From contig NZ_WOFU01000018.1 in the NCBI RefSeq assembly GCF_016879755.1, forward strand, positions 1 through 51,939: 51,939 bases of DNA. Reading direction: 5' to 3'. Below the pieces are notes generated by a model. The model did no database searches. It was not told where the DNA came from and worked only from the letters and a program-made list of their open reading frames with translations. Below, one piece after another: positions 9,060 through 18,206 of the stretch. A program made the position numbers and the translations under genes. The DNA is from Bacillus sp. B15-48. GTDB taxonomy: Bacteria; Bacillota; Bacilli; Bacillales; Cytobacillaceae. The first letter of the stretch is position 1, and each line of letters starts with the position of its first letter.

Positions 9060-11045
9060 TTATTCTTTCGGCTTATCTTCTTTTTTATCGTCTATGTCTC
9101 TGTTTTCTTCTGATGGTTTTTCCTCATCGTTAGCAGTTGGTTCGTCTGAGTCTTCCTCAGATTTTTTATTAATCGTTACTTTTACATCTTCGCTTTCCAC
9201 TATTTTCGCTGAACTGCGATCTGGTAATGTACCATGATCAGCAAGATGCCTAATTTGTTCTGCATCTAGAGTTTCAACATCTAATAATGTTTTCGCAATG
9301 ATATCAAGCTTATCTCTGTTATCGGTGAGAATTTGTTTTGCTCGAGCATAAGATTCCTTAATAATTCGTTGGATCTCTAAATCAATATCATAGGCAATTG
9401 CATCAGAGTAATTTTGCTCATTATGAAAATCGCGTCCAAGGAAGACTTGCCCTCCTTGTGCTTGACCGAATTGAAGCGGACCAAGCTTATCACTCATCCC
9501 ATATTCAGTGACCATTTTCCTCGCAATAGTCGTTGCGCGTTGGAAGTCGTTATGAGCTCCTGTACTCACTTCGCCAAAGACAATTTCTTCTGCGACACGG
9601 CCACCGAGAAGTCCGGTGATTTTATCAAGAAGCTCTGGTTTTGTCATAAAGTAACGGTCCTCTTTTGGCATCATAACCGCATAGCCACCCGCTTGACCAC
9701 GTGGAACGATGGTTACTTTATGAACAATATCGGCATCATCTAATATTAGCCCGATTACAGTATGTCCGCTTTCGTGGAAAGCAACGATATTCCGTTCCTT
9801 CGTCGAAATGACGCGTGTCTTTTTCGCCGGACCAGCAATTACCCGGTCTGTCGCTTCATCGATATCTTCCATTTCAATTTTCTTCTTATTTTGACGAGCA
9901 GCTACAAGGGCAGCTTCGTTCAATAGGTTTTCTAAATCTGCACCAGAAAAACCTGGTGTGCGTTGAGCAATCGCTCGCATGTTGACAGAATCAGCCAATG
10001 GCTTGTTGCGTGCGTGAACGTTAAGAACCGCCTCACGTCCATTCACATCTGGACGGTCAACTGTAATTTGACGGTCAAAACGTCCAGGGCGTAAAAGTGC
10101 TGGGTCGAGAATATCCGGACGGTTTGTTGCGGCAACAATAATGATACCTTCATTTGCGCCAAATCCATCCATTTCAACAAGCAACTGGTTCAATGTTTGT
10201 TCACGCTCATCGTGCCCACCACCAAGACCTGCTCCACGCTGGCGGCCAACTGCGTCAATTTCATCAATAAAGATTATACATGGTGCATTTTTCTTTGCAT
10301 TTTCAAATAAATCACGTACACGAGATGCACCGACACCGACAAACATCTCGACAAAGTCAGAACCACTTATCGAGAAGAACGGTGTGCCTGCTTCCCCTGC
10401 AACTGCACGGGCAAGTAATGTTTTACCAGTTCCAGGAGGTCCCACTAAAAGGATCCCCTTAGGAATTCTCGCTCCTAGTTCAGCGAACTTACGAGGGTCT
10501 TTTAAGAATTCAACAACTTCTATAAGCTCTTGCTTTTCTTCATCTGCTCCCGCAACATCTTTAAAGCGTACTTTTTTCTTCTCATCGTTATAGAGCTTCG
10601 CTTTGCTCTTACCGAAGTTCATGACTCGACTTCCGCCCCCTTGGGCTTGGTTCAATAAGAAGAAGAAGAGAATGAAGATGATAATGAATGGAATGATTGA
10701 TGTAAAGAATGTCACCCAGCCACTCGTTTCCTTCGCTGGTAAAACTTCAACCTTTGCAATCTCTGCAATCGCTCTGATTTCAGCTAACTGAGACTCGCTG
10801 TTCCACACGTAAGTAATAAAAAATTCGTTTTCTTCAGCGCCTACCATTTGCCCTCTAACTTCATATACGCCTCGCTCTGGCTGAATGGTTAGTGCTTGTA
10901 CTCGGCCATTTTCAAGTTCTTCTATGAATTCATTATAGGCAATCGGCTGTGTAGGCTGATTGCTCCCATTAAAGAAACTGACAACCCCAATAATCACTAA
11001 AAATATTAATAAATAAAAGATGGTATTACGGAAAATCCGATTCAT
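9060..11045 (-). CDS. ftsH: ATP-dependent zinc metalloprotease FtsH
   Basis: A membrane AAA+ protease that extracts and degrades membrane and regulatory proteins as a hexamer. The 661-aa protein has a first membrane segment at about residues 8-25, an extracytoplasmic domain, and a second membrane segment at 112-132. Walker A GPPGTGKT is at 202-209, Walker B IIFIDEID near 257-264, the second region of homology includes [20 protein letters not shown], and the zinc motif HESGH is at 424-428. The last 45 residues are acidic and low in complexity. AGGAGG lies 6 nt before the ATG. In B. subtilis FtsH is needed for sporulation, partly by degrading Spo0E. It is flanked by its own promoter and terminator. 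Confidence 0.98.
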   Translation of the reverse strand: MNRIFRNTIFYLLIFLVIIGVVSFFNGSNQPTQPIAYNEFIEELENGRVQALTIQPERGVYEVRGQMVGAEENEFFITYVWNSESQLAEIRAIAEIAKVEVLPAKETSGWVTFFTSIIPFIIIFILFFFLLNQAQGGGSRVMNFGKSKAKLYNDEKKKVRFKDVAGADEEKQELIEVVEFLKDPRKFAELGARIPKGILLVGPPGTGKTLLARAVAGEAGTPFFSISGSDFVEMFVGVGASRVRDLFENAKKNAPCIIFIDEIDAVGRQRGAGLGGGHDEREQTLNQLLVEMDGFGANEGIIIVAATNRPDILDPALLRPGRFDRQITVDRPDVNGREAVLNVHARNKPLADSVNMRAIAQRTPGFSGADLENLLNEAALVAARQNKKKIEMEDIDEATDRVIAGPAKKTRVISTKERNIVAFHESGHTVIGLILDDADIVHKVTIVPRGQAGGYAVMMPKEDRYFMTKPELLDKITGLLGGRVAEEIVFGEVSTGAHNDFQRATTIARKMVTEYGMSDKLGPLQFGQAQGGQVFLGRDFHNEQNYSDAIAYDIDLEIQRIIKESYARAKQILTDNRDKLDIIAKTLLDVETLDAEQIRHLADHGTLPDRSSAKIVESEDVKVTINKKSEEDSDEPTANDEEKPSEENRDIDDKKEDKPKE

Positions 11046-11083
11046 CCCTTACCTCCTCCCACGGTCAACAGACTATATTAAAT

Positions 11084-11111
11084 ATTATCACAAAAAATTA
11101 GCGCTATACAA
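11084..11111 (-). promoter_or_regulatory. probable ftsH promoter (sigma-A)
   Basis: On the minus strand TTGTAT (11106-11111), 16 bp, GATAAT (11084-11089), with a TGT just before the -10 that gives an extended -10. The leader to the ftsH ATG is about 30 nt. Confidence 0.5.
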
Positions 11112-11155
11112 GGAATAAACCTTATTTAAAAATGTTATCGTCTTAAAAGACCCGT

Positions 11156-11701
11156 TTAATCGTTCTTTGTATAAACTTCCGGTTTTAGCACTCCGATGTA
11201 AGGGAGATTACGATATTTTTCCGCATAGTCCAACCCATAGCCAACAACAAACGCATCCGGCACGACAAATCCTACATAATCCGCTTGCAGGTCAACCTTT
11301 CTCCCCGTAGGTTTATCTAGTAATGTAACAATTTTAATGGACTTTGCCTTTCGATAGCGAAATAACTCAACAAGATAGCTAAGTGTGAGTCCACTATCAA
11401 TGATATCTTCAATAATTAAAATATCTCTGCCTTCAACTGATGTGTCTAAGTCCTTCACTATCTTAACTTCTCCTGATGAAACAGTGGAGCTCCCGTAGCT
11501 AGAAACATCCATGAAATCCATTTCCAAGTAGGTATCAACTTTTTTAAGTAAATCAGCCATAAATGGCATCGCACCTTTTAAAACGCCGATCGCTAGCGGA
11601 AAACGACCATTGTACTCCTCGGTCAACAATTGTCCGAGCTCCTTTGTTTTCTCTTGCAATTCTTCCTCTGAAATGAGGATTTTTTCAATATCATGTTTCA
11701 T
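11156..11701 (-). CDS. hprT: hypoxanthine phosphoribosyltransferase
   Basis: This purine salvage enzyme makes IMP or GMP from hypoxanthine or guanine and PRPP. It is a 181-aa type I phosphoribosyltransferase. The PRPP loop [13 protein letters not shown] spans about 95-107, and [17 protein letters not shown] is the C-terminal purine-binding segment. Its start overlaps the tilS stop by 4 nt, so the two are coupled. In B. subtilis TilS and HprT also form a complex that activates ftsH transcription; the conserved tilS-hprT-ftsH order here fits that but does not prove it. Confidence 0.96.
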   Translation of the reverse strand: MKHDIEKILISEEELQEKTKELGQLLTEEYNGRFPLAIGVLKGAMPFMADLLKKVDTYLEMDFMDVSSYGSSTVSSGEVKIVKDLDTSVEGRDILIIEDIIDSGLTLSYLVELFRYRKAKSIKIVTLLDKPTGRKVDLQADYVGFVVPDAFVVGYGLDYAEKYRNLPYIGVLKPEVYTKND

Positions 11702-13113
11702 TGTCCTTGTGCCCCCTGAAATAGATCATGCTTATAAATTAGTATTAACACAGCATCGTGCATCGTTTCGTCCTCAACAGTATCACTCGATTTTTTTAGG
11801 CCTGGAACCCAAAGTATTTTGTCATTAGAGTCAGTAATAACTGGCCATTGATCTCGTGCAAACAGTGGAATTTTCTTTTCGATGAAAATATCCTTCAGTT
11901 TTTTCGTCCCCGTCATTCCTTTTACGGACATTCGATCTCCAGTCCTTCTAGTTCGGATAATTAGCGGAAAGTTCGTGTCACTCATATTTACGTAAAAAGA
12001 CCAATCTTTCTGCATCTCACCTAACTGATTTGTCCAATACTTTGCTTCAAGCATACCTCCATCAGGCAACTTCACCAACCCAGGACCATTGATCTCAATA
12101 GAGAATGGTTCATAATCAACTGGGTTTGCTTCAAAATACAAATCACCATATGAGCGTGTGATTTTTAAGCCATTTGGAAAATCAAGAGAACCAGATGGAT
12201 GAGGATTTTGAATCATTGAGTAAATGCTATCAATATGTATAGCGGAAAGCGATGTAGGCAGTTCTTTGTAAAGATAATCTAATATTAGTTTAATCCCCCG
12301 CCTTTGTAAAGGTATTGGCATAGCAAGAAAATCATCAATACGAAGGGTAACCGCGCCTTCTGTTTTCCTCATTACTTTATTCATTTCTGTGTTTGTTAAT
12401 TCAATAAGATATTCATCATCCTTTTCCAATTCTTCACTAAAACGCTGAAAATGCACATGTACATGGGGGTTTTCTTTTTTTAAAAATGGAAGAACATGTC
12501 TTCTAAACCGATTTCGAATATAAAAATCTTTTTCATTGCTAGGATCTAGCCGTGGTTTTAATTGATGATCTTCGCAATAAGACTCCAGTTCTGCTTTTGT
12601 CAAACATAAGAAAGGACGAATGATCTGACCATCTGCAATCGGCCGCGAAAATGGCATTCCTGCTCTTGCTTTCCCTGAGCTGCCACGAGTCAATCTCATT
12701 AAAATCGTTTCGATTTGATCATCGCCATGATGAGCCAATGCCAAAAGTTCCATTCGATGTTTTTTCATTGCTTTCTCGAAGAATTGGTATCTTTGTTCAC
12801 GTGCGGCTGTTTGCGAACTTTTACCGGAGCTTTTCATATATTCGGGAACATTCACTTGTATCATTTCAAACGGAATCTTTCTCTCCTCGCAAAAATCGCG
12901 AACAAACAAGGCATCTTGGTAAGATTCCGCCCCCCTAAACATATGGTCGACATGAAGCGCCAATAAATTTAAGTCAAATTTCTCTTTCATTCGCCATAAA
13001 TAATGTAAGAGTGCGAGAGAATCAGGCCCGCCTGATACACCGACAGCTACCGATTTCCCTTGTAAATGAATTCCTTGCTTTTTTAAAAAGATAGAGACCT
13101 TTGTATCTATCAT
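11698..13113 (-). CDS. tilS: tRNA(Ile)-lysidine synthase
   Basis: TilS converts the C of the CAU anticodon in one tRNA-Ile to lysidine, so that it reads AUA instead of AUG. It is essential in most bacteria. The 471-aa protein has the N-type ATP-pyrophosphatase motif SGGPDS (27-32), an ATP-binding core, and a C-terminal domain with [22 protein letters not shown] typical of the long TilS form. AAGGA precedes the ATG. The downstream hprT overlaps it. The tRNA-Met in this window also has a CAU anticodon but is not its substrate. Confidence 0.95.
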   Translation of the reverse strand: MIDTKVSIFLKKQGIHLQGKSVAVGVSGGPDSLALLHYLWRMKEKFDLNLLALHVDHMFRGAESYQDALFVRDFCEERKIPFEMIQVNVPEYMKSSGKSSQTAAREQRYQFFEKAMKKHRMELLALAHHGDDQIETILMRLTRGSSGKARAGMPFSRPIADGQIIRPFLCLTKAELESYCEDHQLKPRLDPSNEKDFYIRNRFRRHVLPFLKKENPHVHVHFQRFSEELEKDDEYLIELTNTEMNKVMRKTEGAVTLRIDDFLAMPIPLQRRGIKLILDYLYKELPTSLSAIHIDSIYSMIQNPHPSGSLDFPNGLKITRSYGDLYFEANPVDYEPFSIEINGPGLVKLPDGGMLEAKYWTNQLGEMQKDWSFYVNMSDTNFPLIIRTRRTGDRMSVKGMTGTKKLKDIFIEKKIPLFARDQWPVITDSNDKILWVPGLKKSSDTVEDETMHDAVLILIYKHDLFQGAQGQ

Positions 13114-13181
13114 ATTGATCTTCCTTTTTGATTTTGTATATCCCTATTATACGAACGAAGAGCTGAAAAGTTTCAAAGAAA

Positions 13182-14159
13182 TTAAAGAATCTGGCTATAA
13201 ATATAGAATAAATAAATGATTGATATGGAAGCGATTAATAGAACCGTTTCTAATAAACTACCTTTCTTTTTTGCCTTGCCAGCATTTTTCTTAACCCTTG
13301 TTTGTTGTGAATTCGGTTTGTGTTGTGTCTGCTTTGACCTTCTTTGTCGTTTAGAAGGCTGAAGTGTTTGTAAAACATCCTTTCTCATTTCACTCGCTGA
13401 GAGGTATTGGCCCTCAAGCGCTTTTTGAATCACGCCTTCAAACAATTTCAATTCTGATTTCTGCTTCACCATTTGCATGATCTGTGAAAGCCCGCCAGTC
13501 GTTTTATTAAATCTCTTCGGATAGGCTGTATTGATGATCACCATCGCAACAGCAAAAAGATCATAGCTTTCATCTGCTTTTCTACCGCCAAGCCCCCAAT
13601 ATCCCCGATCATAAAATTCCGTAAACTCCTTTATTGCTCTCCCCTTTAATGTCGTTCCTCCCACATCTATACATCTCACTCTTGCTGGCGGCCCAGTTAC
13701 GATCAAATTCTCAGGCTTTAAATCCCCAAAAACCCAACCATTTCTGTGTAATACCTCAAGATCGTTCAACAATTGGAGCATCAGAACGCCTAACCATTCG
13801 TTTCCTTTTCCCTGAATATATGACAATAAATCTGGTCCTTTAATGTACTCCATCACATAAAAGCTATTTCTTTGGCCAACTTGTTCCCAATCATCGACAT
13901 CATACAAAGAAGGCCCAAGGGCAGACCCCTGGACCTTGGTAAAAGATTTAAGCACATTGACCTCAGTCGTGATCGAGGATGAATTGTCACTTATTTTTAA
14001 AGCTGCCGGACGGGTTCCATCCCGTACTAAATAAACAATACCATTTGCACCGAAACCGAGTTGTTTAACGACAATATACTCCTTCTGATGCCATTTCCCT
14101 CGAATGCTCGTTCCGGGACTAAGTTTAGACAGACTCTTCAAAGTATTGTTCATCATCAC
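13182..14159 (-). CDS. yabT: Hanks-type serine/threonine kinase YabT
   Basis: A spore-associated kinase of 325 aa. The glycine loop is GFGANGIVYLV and the ATP lysine lies in AALKIS. The catalytic loop reads VFGDLKPENLI: the usual HRD arginine is absent, and DFG is replaced by IDVGG, both as I recall for YabT. A very basic stretch follows (KRQRRSKQT to KNAGKAKKK, about 270-300), then one C-terminal membrane helix (SLLETVLLIASISIIYLFYI). In B. subtilis YabT is activated by DNA and phosphorylates RecA and AbrB. It overlaps yabS by 35 nt. Its start is the GTG or one of two ATGs just after it; AAGGAG lies 11 nt before the GTG. Confidence 0.88.
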   Translation of the reverse strand: MMMNNTLKSLSKLSPGTSIRGKWHQKEYIVVKQLGFGANGIVYLVRDGTRPAALKISDNSSSITTEVNVLKSFTKVQGSALGPSLYDVDDWEQVGQRNSFYVMEYIKGPDLLSYIQGKGNEWLGVLMLQLLNDLEVLHRNGWVFGDLKPENLIVTGPPARVRCIDVGGTTLKGRAIKEFTEFYDRGYWGLGGRKADESYDLFAVAMVIINTAYPKRFNKTTGGLSQIMQMVKQKSELKLFEGVIQKALEGQYLSASEMRKDVLQTLQPSKRQRRSKQTQHKPNSQQTRVKKNAGKAKKKGSLLETVLLIASISIIYLFYIYSQIL

Positions 14160-14862
14160 GAGAAAGCAGTCTCCTTAATGATCGTTTTTGCTCAAAGTAG
14201 CTAATGGCTTCCTTTATAGCTGGACCTGTCGGTGTAATTCCACCTGTCGTAAGCTTTGAAAAAATCGAGGTAAGCGATTCAAGCCTTGGTGTCCACTCAA
14301 GTAATTTTTCAACTTCTTTTCTTTTCCCTGGAAATACAAAAACGGAAAAGCGGTTATCTCCTGAACGAGCATTCAAGCTTATGCTAAGATCGATTAATGA
14401 CTCTTTAACAGTAGGAAGTTTATGCTTCATGCTAGCACTAGTATCCACAAGAATTAACACTTCTAGTGACACCGTTTCTCCTAGTTCATCCACGACTTCC
14501 ATCACTTCACCACGTTGCTCTGGCGGCAAATCCTCCATCGTCTTTGCTCCACCTAAAATTTGCTGCAACTCCTTGTTCACAACCCCCTGTAGCGTTTGTG
14601 TCATTGCCTTTCGAGTCACCATTTGAACGGTTTGCGAAAGTTGTTGCGAGTATACGACCTGACTGACACCACCACCAGCAAGTGCAATTCCTTCAATTTC
14701 TTTTAAACCTTGATCATCAATGACATCCTTCTCCATCACACCAATGACATTTACGGTTACACCTTGTTCTTTGGCAAGTGCAGCCATCGCTATCGGATCT
14801 TCTCCCTGGTTTGAGCAACCATCTGTAATGAGCAAAATTTGCTTCAACGTCCCCGTTTTCAT
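14125..14862 (-). CDS. yabS: von Willebrand factor A-domain protein YabS
   Basis: A 245-aa protein with two VWA-like halves. LLITDGCSNQGEDP begins the first and LEVLILVDTSASMKHKLP (about 128-145) carries the DxSxS metal-site motif of the second, followed by TTGGITPTGPAIKEA. No signal peptide or membrane helix is seen, so it is probably cytoplasmic. The function is unknown. Its gene overlaps that of the kinase YabT, which suggests a shared process, and in B. subtilis the pair follows spoIIE. GGAGGGG precedes the ATG at good spacing. Confidence 0.85.
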   Translation of the reverse strand: MKTGTLKQILLITDGCSNQGEDPIAMAALAKEQGVTVNVIGVMEKDVIDDQGLKEIEGIALAGGGVSQVVYSQQLSQTVQMVTRKAMTQTLQGVVNKELQQILGGAKTMEDLPPEQRGEVMEVVDELGETVSLEVLILVDTSASMKHKLPTVKESLIDLSISLNARSGDNRFSVFVFPGKRKEVEKLLEWTPRLESLTSIFSKLTTGGITPTGPAIKEAISYFEQKRSLRRLLSRDDEQYFEESV

Positions 14863-14952
14863 CGAAACCCCTCCGTATCGCTAAAGTTACTACCATCATC
14901 GACACAGAAGGGAAAAAATATACATAATCTGCTTTGGCAAAGGATTTAACAG

Positions 14953-17427
14953 TTATGCCTGCTTTCGGAGGTTTTGTACAGGAATTGATGCCCATTTCGG
15001 AATATTATGGTCAATTTTTGCTACGACAACGGTCATATCGTCTTCGATTAATCCTGACCTCGAACGGATCACTTCTTCCATGATTAAATCAGCAATTGCT
15101 TGCGGGTCATCCGTTTCTAGTTCAGCTATTTTCCTTTTCATCCATAGATCATAGTTTTCTACATGTTTCGGTCCTTCAAAAACGCCGTCACTCATCATAA
15201 CGAGCAAATCACCAGCCTTTAATTGCTCACTAACGACATCAACTTCAAAATCATGGAGGATCCCCATCGGTAAATTACTTGCTTGTACTTTAATAATTTT
15301 ATTTCCTCTTTTTATAAAACTAGGAGTGGAGCCAATTTTTAAAAAGCGAGACGAAGCATCTTTTAGATCAATCATCGCCAAATCTAAAGTGGAAAAAATC
15401 TCGTCCGTCGTTCTTAAAGAAAGAATCGAGTTCACTGATTTAATCGCTACTTTCTCATCAATCCCAGACTGAAGGATTTTTTGCAATAGTTTTAATGTTT
15501 CTTGACTTTCCGAATGAGCTCGTTCGCCATTACCCATACCATCACTAATCGCAATCGCAAATTTCCTGCTTCCTAATTCAATTGTCGAAAAGCTATCTCC
15601 AGAAATTAAGTCCCCATCTTTAGCGGCATGCGCTACCCCCGTATTAACTTTAAAGGCCTTTGCTGAGCGGAATGTTACCTGACAAAAACCATTAGGAGTT
15701 TTTGCGCATTCCTCAGCGCTAACAAGAATCGTTTCACCAAGAATATCTGAAAGCATTGGTGCAATTAATTTCTCGCACTCACCATGTCCCCCACAAAAAG
15801 GAATGGTCATATCTATATCAACATTTCCTTGTTCGAGGCTAAAGATTTCGACTTGTTCAATTTCAATGCCAAATTCCTGAAGCGCATTTAAGATTTGCTC
15901 CTCTTGTTTATGATGATTTTCTCGTTCTCTTTGAATCTCCTTAGCAAAATCCTCCATCACTTCTGATACACCTAATAATTGTTCTGCAACAAGTTTTCGG
16001 CTTTCCTGGACCTGCTTTTTTAATTTCCGGTTAGCCTGATAAAATGTTAATTGATGCTGGATAATTTCCAACACTTTTTTTGAACGTGTACAATGTTTAT
16101 CCCATTCACGCGACAATTGCAGCGAAATCGTCCCGTTTTGATCCATTTCATGCATAATATTGCTCATATGTTCATAGGTTGTATTAAAGTTCCGGGCCCA
16201 ACAATGATCCTTTTTAAAACAAGTTTGACATGTTTTTTCAGTAACATTGCTCAGGAAATAATCAAGGTCGCGATCGGGTTCATCTCGAATTTCTTCCTGT
16301 TCAATGGTTGAGAAACTATTTGAAAGCGCCTGAAATACATTTGAAAATTGCGCCACCCGTCTAGCCGTTACATCACGCATTTTCCGCATATAATGCTGTT
16401 GTTCGGCTGAATATTCTGATGTACCTGGGATATGTTTAGCTATTTTTGACGTAAGGATACTCGGAGTTAGTAGAAACAATAGAACCGCTACCGAAGACTC
16501 AAGCATCATTTTACTTAACGGTTCGCCTGTTTCCCCATACATTCCGATTAACAAGGTTGCAAGGAGAAGTCCGACAGAAACGCCAATCTTTCTCCCCTCT
16601 TTTAATAACCCGCCCAAAAGCCCTGCAAAGGCGAGCAAACTTAAATGAGAAAAACTTGATAAACTAGCGAGACTAAAAATCAAGCCAGTTACGACCCCAA
16701 CAGTAGATCCAACCGTCGCCCCAGCAACAAAGGCAAATAACAATACCATATAGCGAGCCAATGTGTGTTCAACGGAAACATCATAAATGCTCCAACCAAT
16801 CGTCCCAGTCATAATCGAAGCGAGCATAATAATGAGGCAAACAATTTCTTCTGTTTTTAATGACTGCTTTCGTTTGCTAATCGTCATTAGCGGAATTCCC
16901 TGTAAGAAGATTAAGGTAAGAATTAGGCCTAATCCCGCTTCCGTTCCAACCATTGCCCAATCAAAAACAGTTAATTGGCTATTAATAAAGAAACTTCTTG
17001 ATAGCTCCATCAATGCGATTGTCAAAAAAACAACGAGGGGCAGTGCTTTTAAATCACTTTTCACCCAATTTTCAACAAGACGATACAATAATATAAATAT
17101 AAGAATTGTTCCAAATGTAAAAGCAGCTTCTGAAAGGGCTAACGTCGCTGACCCAGCCACTAATCCTAGGAGGGCAAGCGGTGCACGGTCTCTTCGGATT
17201 AGAAAGACGGCTGCAAAGAATGGTAAACTAAAAGGCGTTAGTTTTGCTAAAATTAATGCCCTGCCTAAAAGGAAACCAATAAATAAAAAGATATAGCCTT
17301 TCTTAAAGAAGAATAGATCAAAGGCTGTCTGAATTTTCCCTAACAGTTTGGAGAAATCAAATCTCTGTTTAGCAAGATTGACTTCACTTGCAGGCTTCAT
17401 CATAGTCGTCCTTTCTACATTTTGCAT
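14953..17427 (-). CDS. spoIIE: stage II sporulation protein E, PP2C-type phosphatase
   Basis: SpoIIE sits at the polar septum and dephosphorylates SpoIIAA, freeing sigma-F in the forespore. It also interacts with FtsZ. The 824-aa protein has a hydrophobic N-terminal third with about ten membrane helices (about 40-320). A central region has a cysteine cluster, CQTCFKKDHCWARNF, then coiled coil. The C-terminal PP2C domain (about 590-800) has AIAISDGMGNGERAHSES and LVMMSDGVFEG with the metal-binding aspartates. AAGGAG precedes the ATG. A characteristic Spo0A-type promoter lies upstream. The nearest upstream genes are tRNAs on the other strand. Confidence 0.97.
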   Translation of the reverse strand: MQNVERTTMMKPASEVNLAKQRFDFSKLLGKIQTAFDLFFFKKGYIFLFIGFLLGRALILAKLTPFSLPFFAAVFLIRRDRAPLALLGLVAGSATLALSEAAFTFGTILIFILLYRLVENWVKSDLKALPLVVFLTIALMELSRSFFINSQLTVFDWAMVGTEAGLGLILTLIFLQGIPLMTISKRKQSLKTEEIVCLIIMLASIMTGTIGWSIYDVSVEHTLARYMVLLFAFVAGATVGSTVGVVTGLIFSLASLSSFSHLSLLAFAGLLGGLLKEGRKIGVSVGLLLATLLIGMYGETGEPLSKMMLESSVAVLLFLLTPSILTSKIAKHIPGTSEYSAEQQHYMRKMRDVTARRVAQFSNVFQALSNSFSTIEQEEIRDEPDRDLDYFLSNVTEKTCQTCFKKDHCWARNFNTTYEHMSNIMHEMDQNGTISLQLSREWDKHCTRSKKVLEIIQHQLTFYQANRKLKKQVQESRKLVAEQLLGVSEVMEDFAKEIQRERENHHKQEEQILNALQEFGIEIEQVEIFSLEQGNVDIDMTIPFCGGHGECEKLIAPMLSDILGETILVSAEECAKTPNGFCQVTFRSAKAFKVNTGVAHAAKDGDLISGDSFSTIELGSRKFAIAISDGMGNGERAHSESQETLKLLQKILQSGIDEKVAIKSVNSILSLRTTDEIFSTLDLAMIDLKDASSRFLKIGSTPSFIKRGNKIIKVQASNLPMGILHDFEVDVVSEQLKAGDLLVMMSDGVFEGPKHVENYDLWMKRKIAELETDDPQAIADLIMEEVIRSRSGLIEDDMTVVVAKIDHNIPKWASIPVQNLRKQA

Positions 17428-17462
17428 TTATAACACTCCTTGCCTTTTTATCGTTGCTTTTC

Positions 17463-17495
17463 ATTATAAAAAATGAATCGCTAAAATTTTGTCAA
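17463..17495 (-). promoter_or_regulatory. spoIIE promoter: sigma-A with 21-bp spacing and Spo0A boxes
   Basis: On the minus strand TTGACA (17490-17495) and TATAAT (17463-17468) are both perfect but 21 bp apart instead of 17. The -35 lies inside TTTTGACAAA, whose complement fits the Spo0A box TTTGTCRAA. A second near-match, AGTCGAA, lies upstream at 17522-17528. This is the architecture known for Spo0A-activated spoIIE and spoIIG promoters. Confidence 0.85.
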
Positions 17496-17570
17496 AATGA
17501 AGGACAAGCATTCTATTTTCGTTCGACTGTATATGTGCTGAAAAGACAACATAATTCTTTTGTTTTTTCA

Positions 17571-17599
17571 TTGACAGGATGGGAATATCTCGGTATTAT
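17571..17599 (+). promoter_or_regulatory. tRNA-Met/tRNA-Glu promoter (sigma-A)
   Basis: TTGACA (17571-17576), 17 bp, TATTAT (17594-17599) on the plus strand, with GG before the -10 as in the rRNA promoters. It fires away from spoIIE and 34 nt before tRNA-Met. Confidence 0.85.
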
Positions 17600-17632
17600 G
17601 AATCTTGTGTTTTAATTACACACGAAATTCTT

Positions 17633-17706
17633 GGCGGTGTAGCTCAGCTGGCTAGAGCGTACGGTTCATACCCGTAAGGTCGGGGGTTCGATCCCCTCCG
17701 CCGCTA
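17633..17706 (+). tRNA. tRNA-Met (CAT), elongator
   Basis: The cloverleaf is complete: acceptor GGCGGTG with CGCCGCT, D-arm GCTC/GAGC, anticodon stem TACGG/CCGTA around TTCATAC (anticodon CAT), and T-arm GGGGG-TTCGATC-CCCTC. The anticodon stem lacks the three G-C pairs and the 1-72 mismatch of an initiator, so this is an elongator. CCA is not encoded after discriminator A17706. It is on the plus strand, opposite to nearly all neighbours. Confidence 0.95.
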
Positions 17707-17709
17707 TAC

Positions 17710-17856
17710 TTGGATGCGAAGGCGACTGTTTAGCGACGTATGGCCTGGAGCGCTTCGACTGAGATAAAGGAAACACGAAGAGCGTTAGCGATTCGATGTT
17801 GACTTATCGTAGGGAGGAGAGCGAAGGACACTAGTCGCTAGGAGCCGTAGCTGGAC
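17710..17856 (+). repeat. structured intergenic repeat, copy A
   Basis: A GC-rich, hairpin-forming block between the two tRNAs. It opens with TTGGATGCGAAGGCGACT and closes with TCGCTAGGAGCCGTAGCTGG, so the ends can pair (GCGACT/AGTCGC, GGC/GCC). Inside, CGCTTCG can pair with CGAAGAGCG. It belongs by eye to a class of intergenic repeats I recognise from many Bacillus and Geobacillus genomes. It shares its opening and closing words with copy B, 151 bp further on. No gene is supported in it. Confidence 0.7.
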
Positions 17857-17860
17857 AATC

Positions 17861-17980
17861 TTGGATGCGGAGGCGCCTTGATCAGGGACGACAGGCATAA
17901 GACGAGCCGGCGAGAAGGTTGTTCTTTAACCTTCTTGTCCGGATTGGCTTATAACCCCGAGTCCCTAGGCGCCGCAGCTA
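17861..17980 (+). repeat. structured intergenic repeat, copy B
   Basis: It opens TTGGATGCGGAGGCGCCTTG and closes AGTCCCTAGGCGCCGCAGCT. The arms AGGCGCCT and AGGGAC pair with AGGCGCC and GTCCCT. The tip is AGAAGGTT-GTTCTTT-AACCTTCT. The same opening GCGCCTTGRTCAG, the same GTTCTTT loop and the same closing CTAGGCGC occur in copy C at 35507-35625. It is probably transcribed within the tRNA precursor. Confidence 0.75.
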
Positions 17981-17986
17981 ATTCAT

Positions 17987-18058
17987 GGCCCCTTGGTCAA
18001 GCGGTTAAGACACCGCCCTTTCACGGCGGTAACACGGGTTCGAATCCCGTAGGGGTCA
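17987..18058 (+). tRNA. tRNA-Glu (TTC)
   Basis: Complete cloverleaf of 72 nt: acceptor GGCCCCT/AGGGGTC, anticodon stem CCGCC/GGCGG around CTTTCAC (anticodon TTC), T-arm ACGGG-TTCGAAT-CCCGT, discriminator A18058. CCA is not encoded. It lies 280 nt after tRNA-Met on the same strand and shares its promoter and terminator. Confidence 0.95.
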
Positions 18059-18074
18059 TCACAAAAAGAAAAGG

Positions 18075-18110
18075 AAAAAGCACTGATTTCTATTGTATCA
18101 GTGCTTTTTC
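18075..18110 (+). terminator. tRNA operon terminator
   Basis: AAAAAGCACTGAT, a 9-nt loop and ATCAGTGCTTTTT form a 13-bp stem ending in a T-run, 17 nt after tRNA-Glu on the plus strand. Confidence 0.9.
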
Positions 18111-18136
18111 TAGCTTAATAGATTGCGTAAAAACAA

Positions 18137-18160
18137 AAGACAAGTCAGTTGACTTGTCTT
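18137..18160 (-). terminator. yabR terminator
   Basis: On the minus strand AAGACAAGTC, a 4-nt loop and GACTTGTCTT are followed by TTGTTTTT. It faces the tRNA terminator, so convergent transcripts from yabR and the tRNAs end within 70 bp of each other. A smaller hairpin, AAAGGC/GCCTTT, lies at 18163-18179. Confidence 0.85.
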
Positions 18161-18206
18161 AAAAAGGCGAAATGCCTTTGTTTCGTATATATTAGTCAGC
18201 AGCAAG

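Noticed and set aside
10141-10593. Plus-strand frame of 150 codons opposite ftsH.
   Set aside because: It is the mirror of the strongly conserved AAA+ coding region and has no ribosome-binding site of its own.
17878-18162. Plus-strand reading frame of 94 codons across repeat B, tRNA-Glu and the tRNA terminator.
   Set aside because: It runs through a certain tRNA and two terminators and has no protein-like composition.
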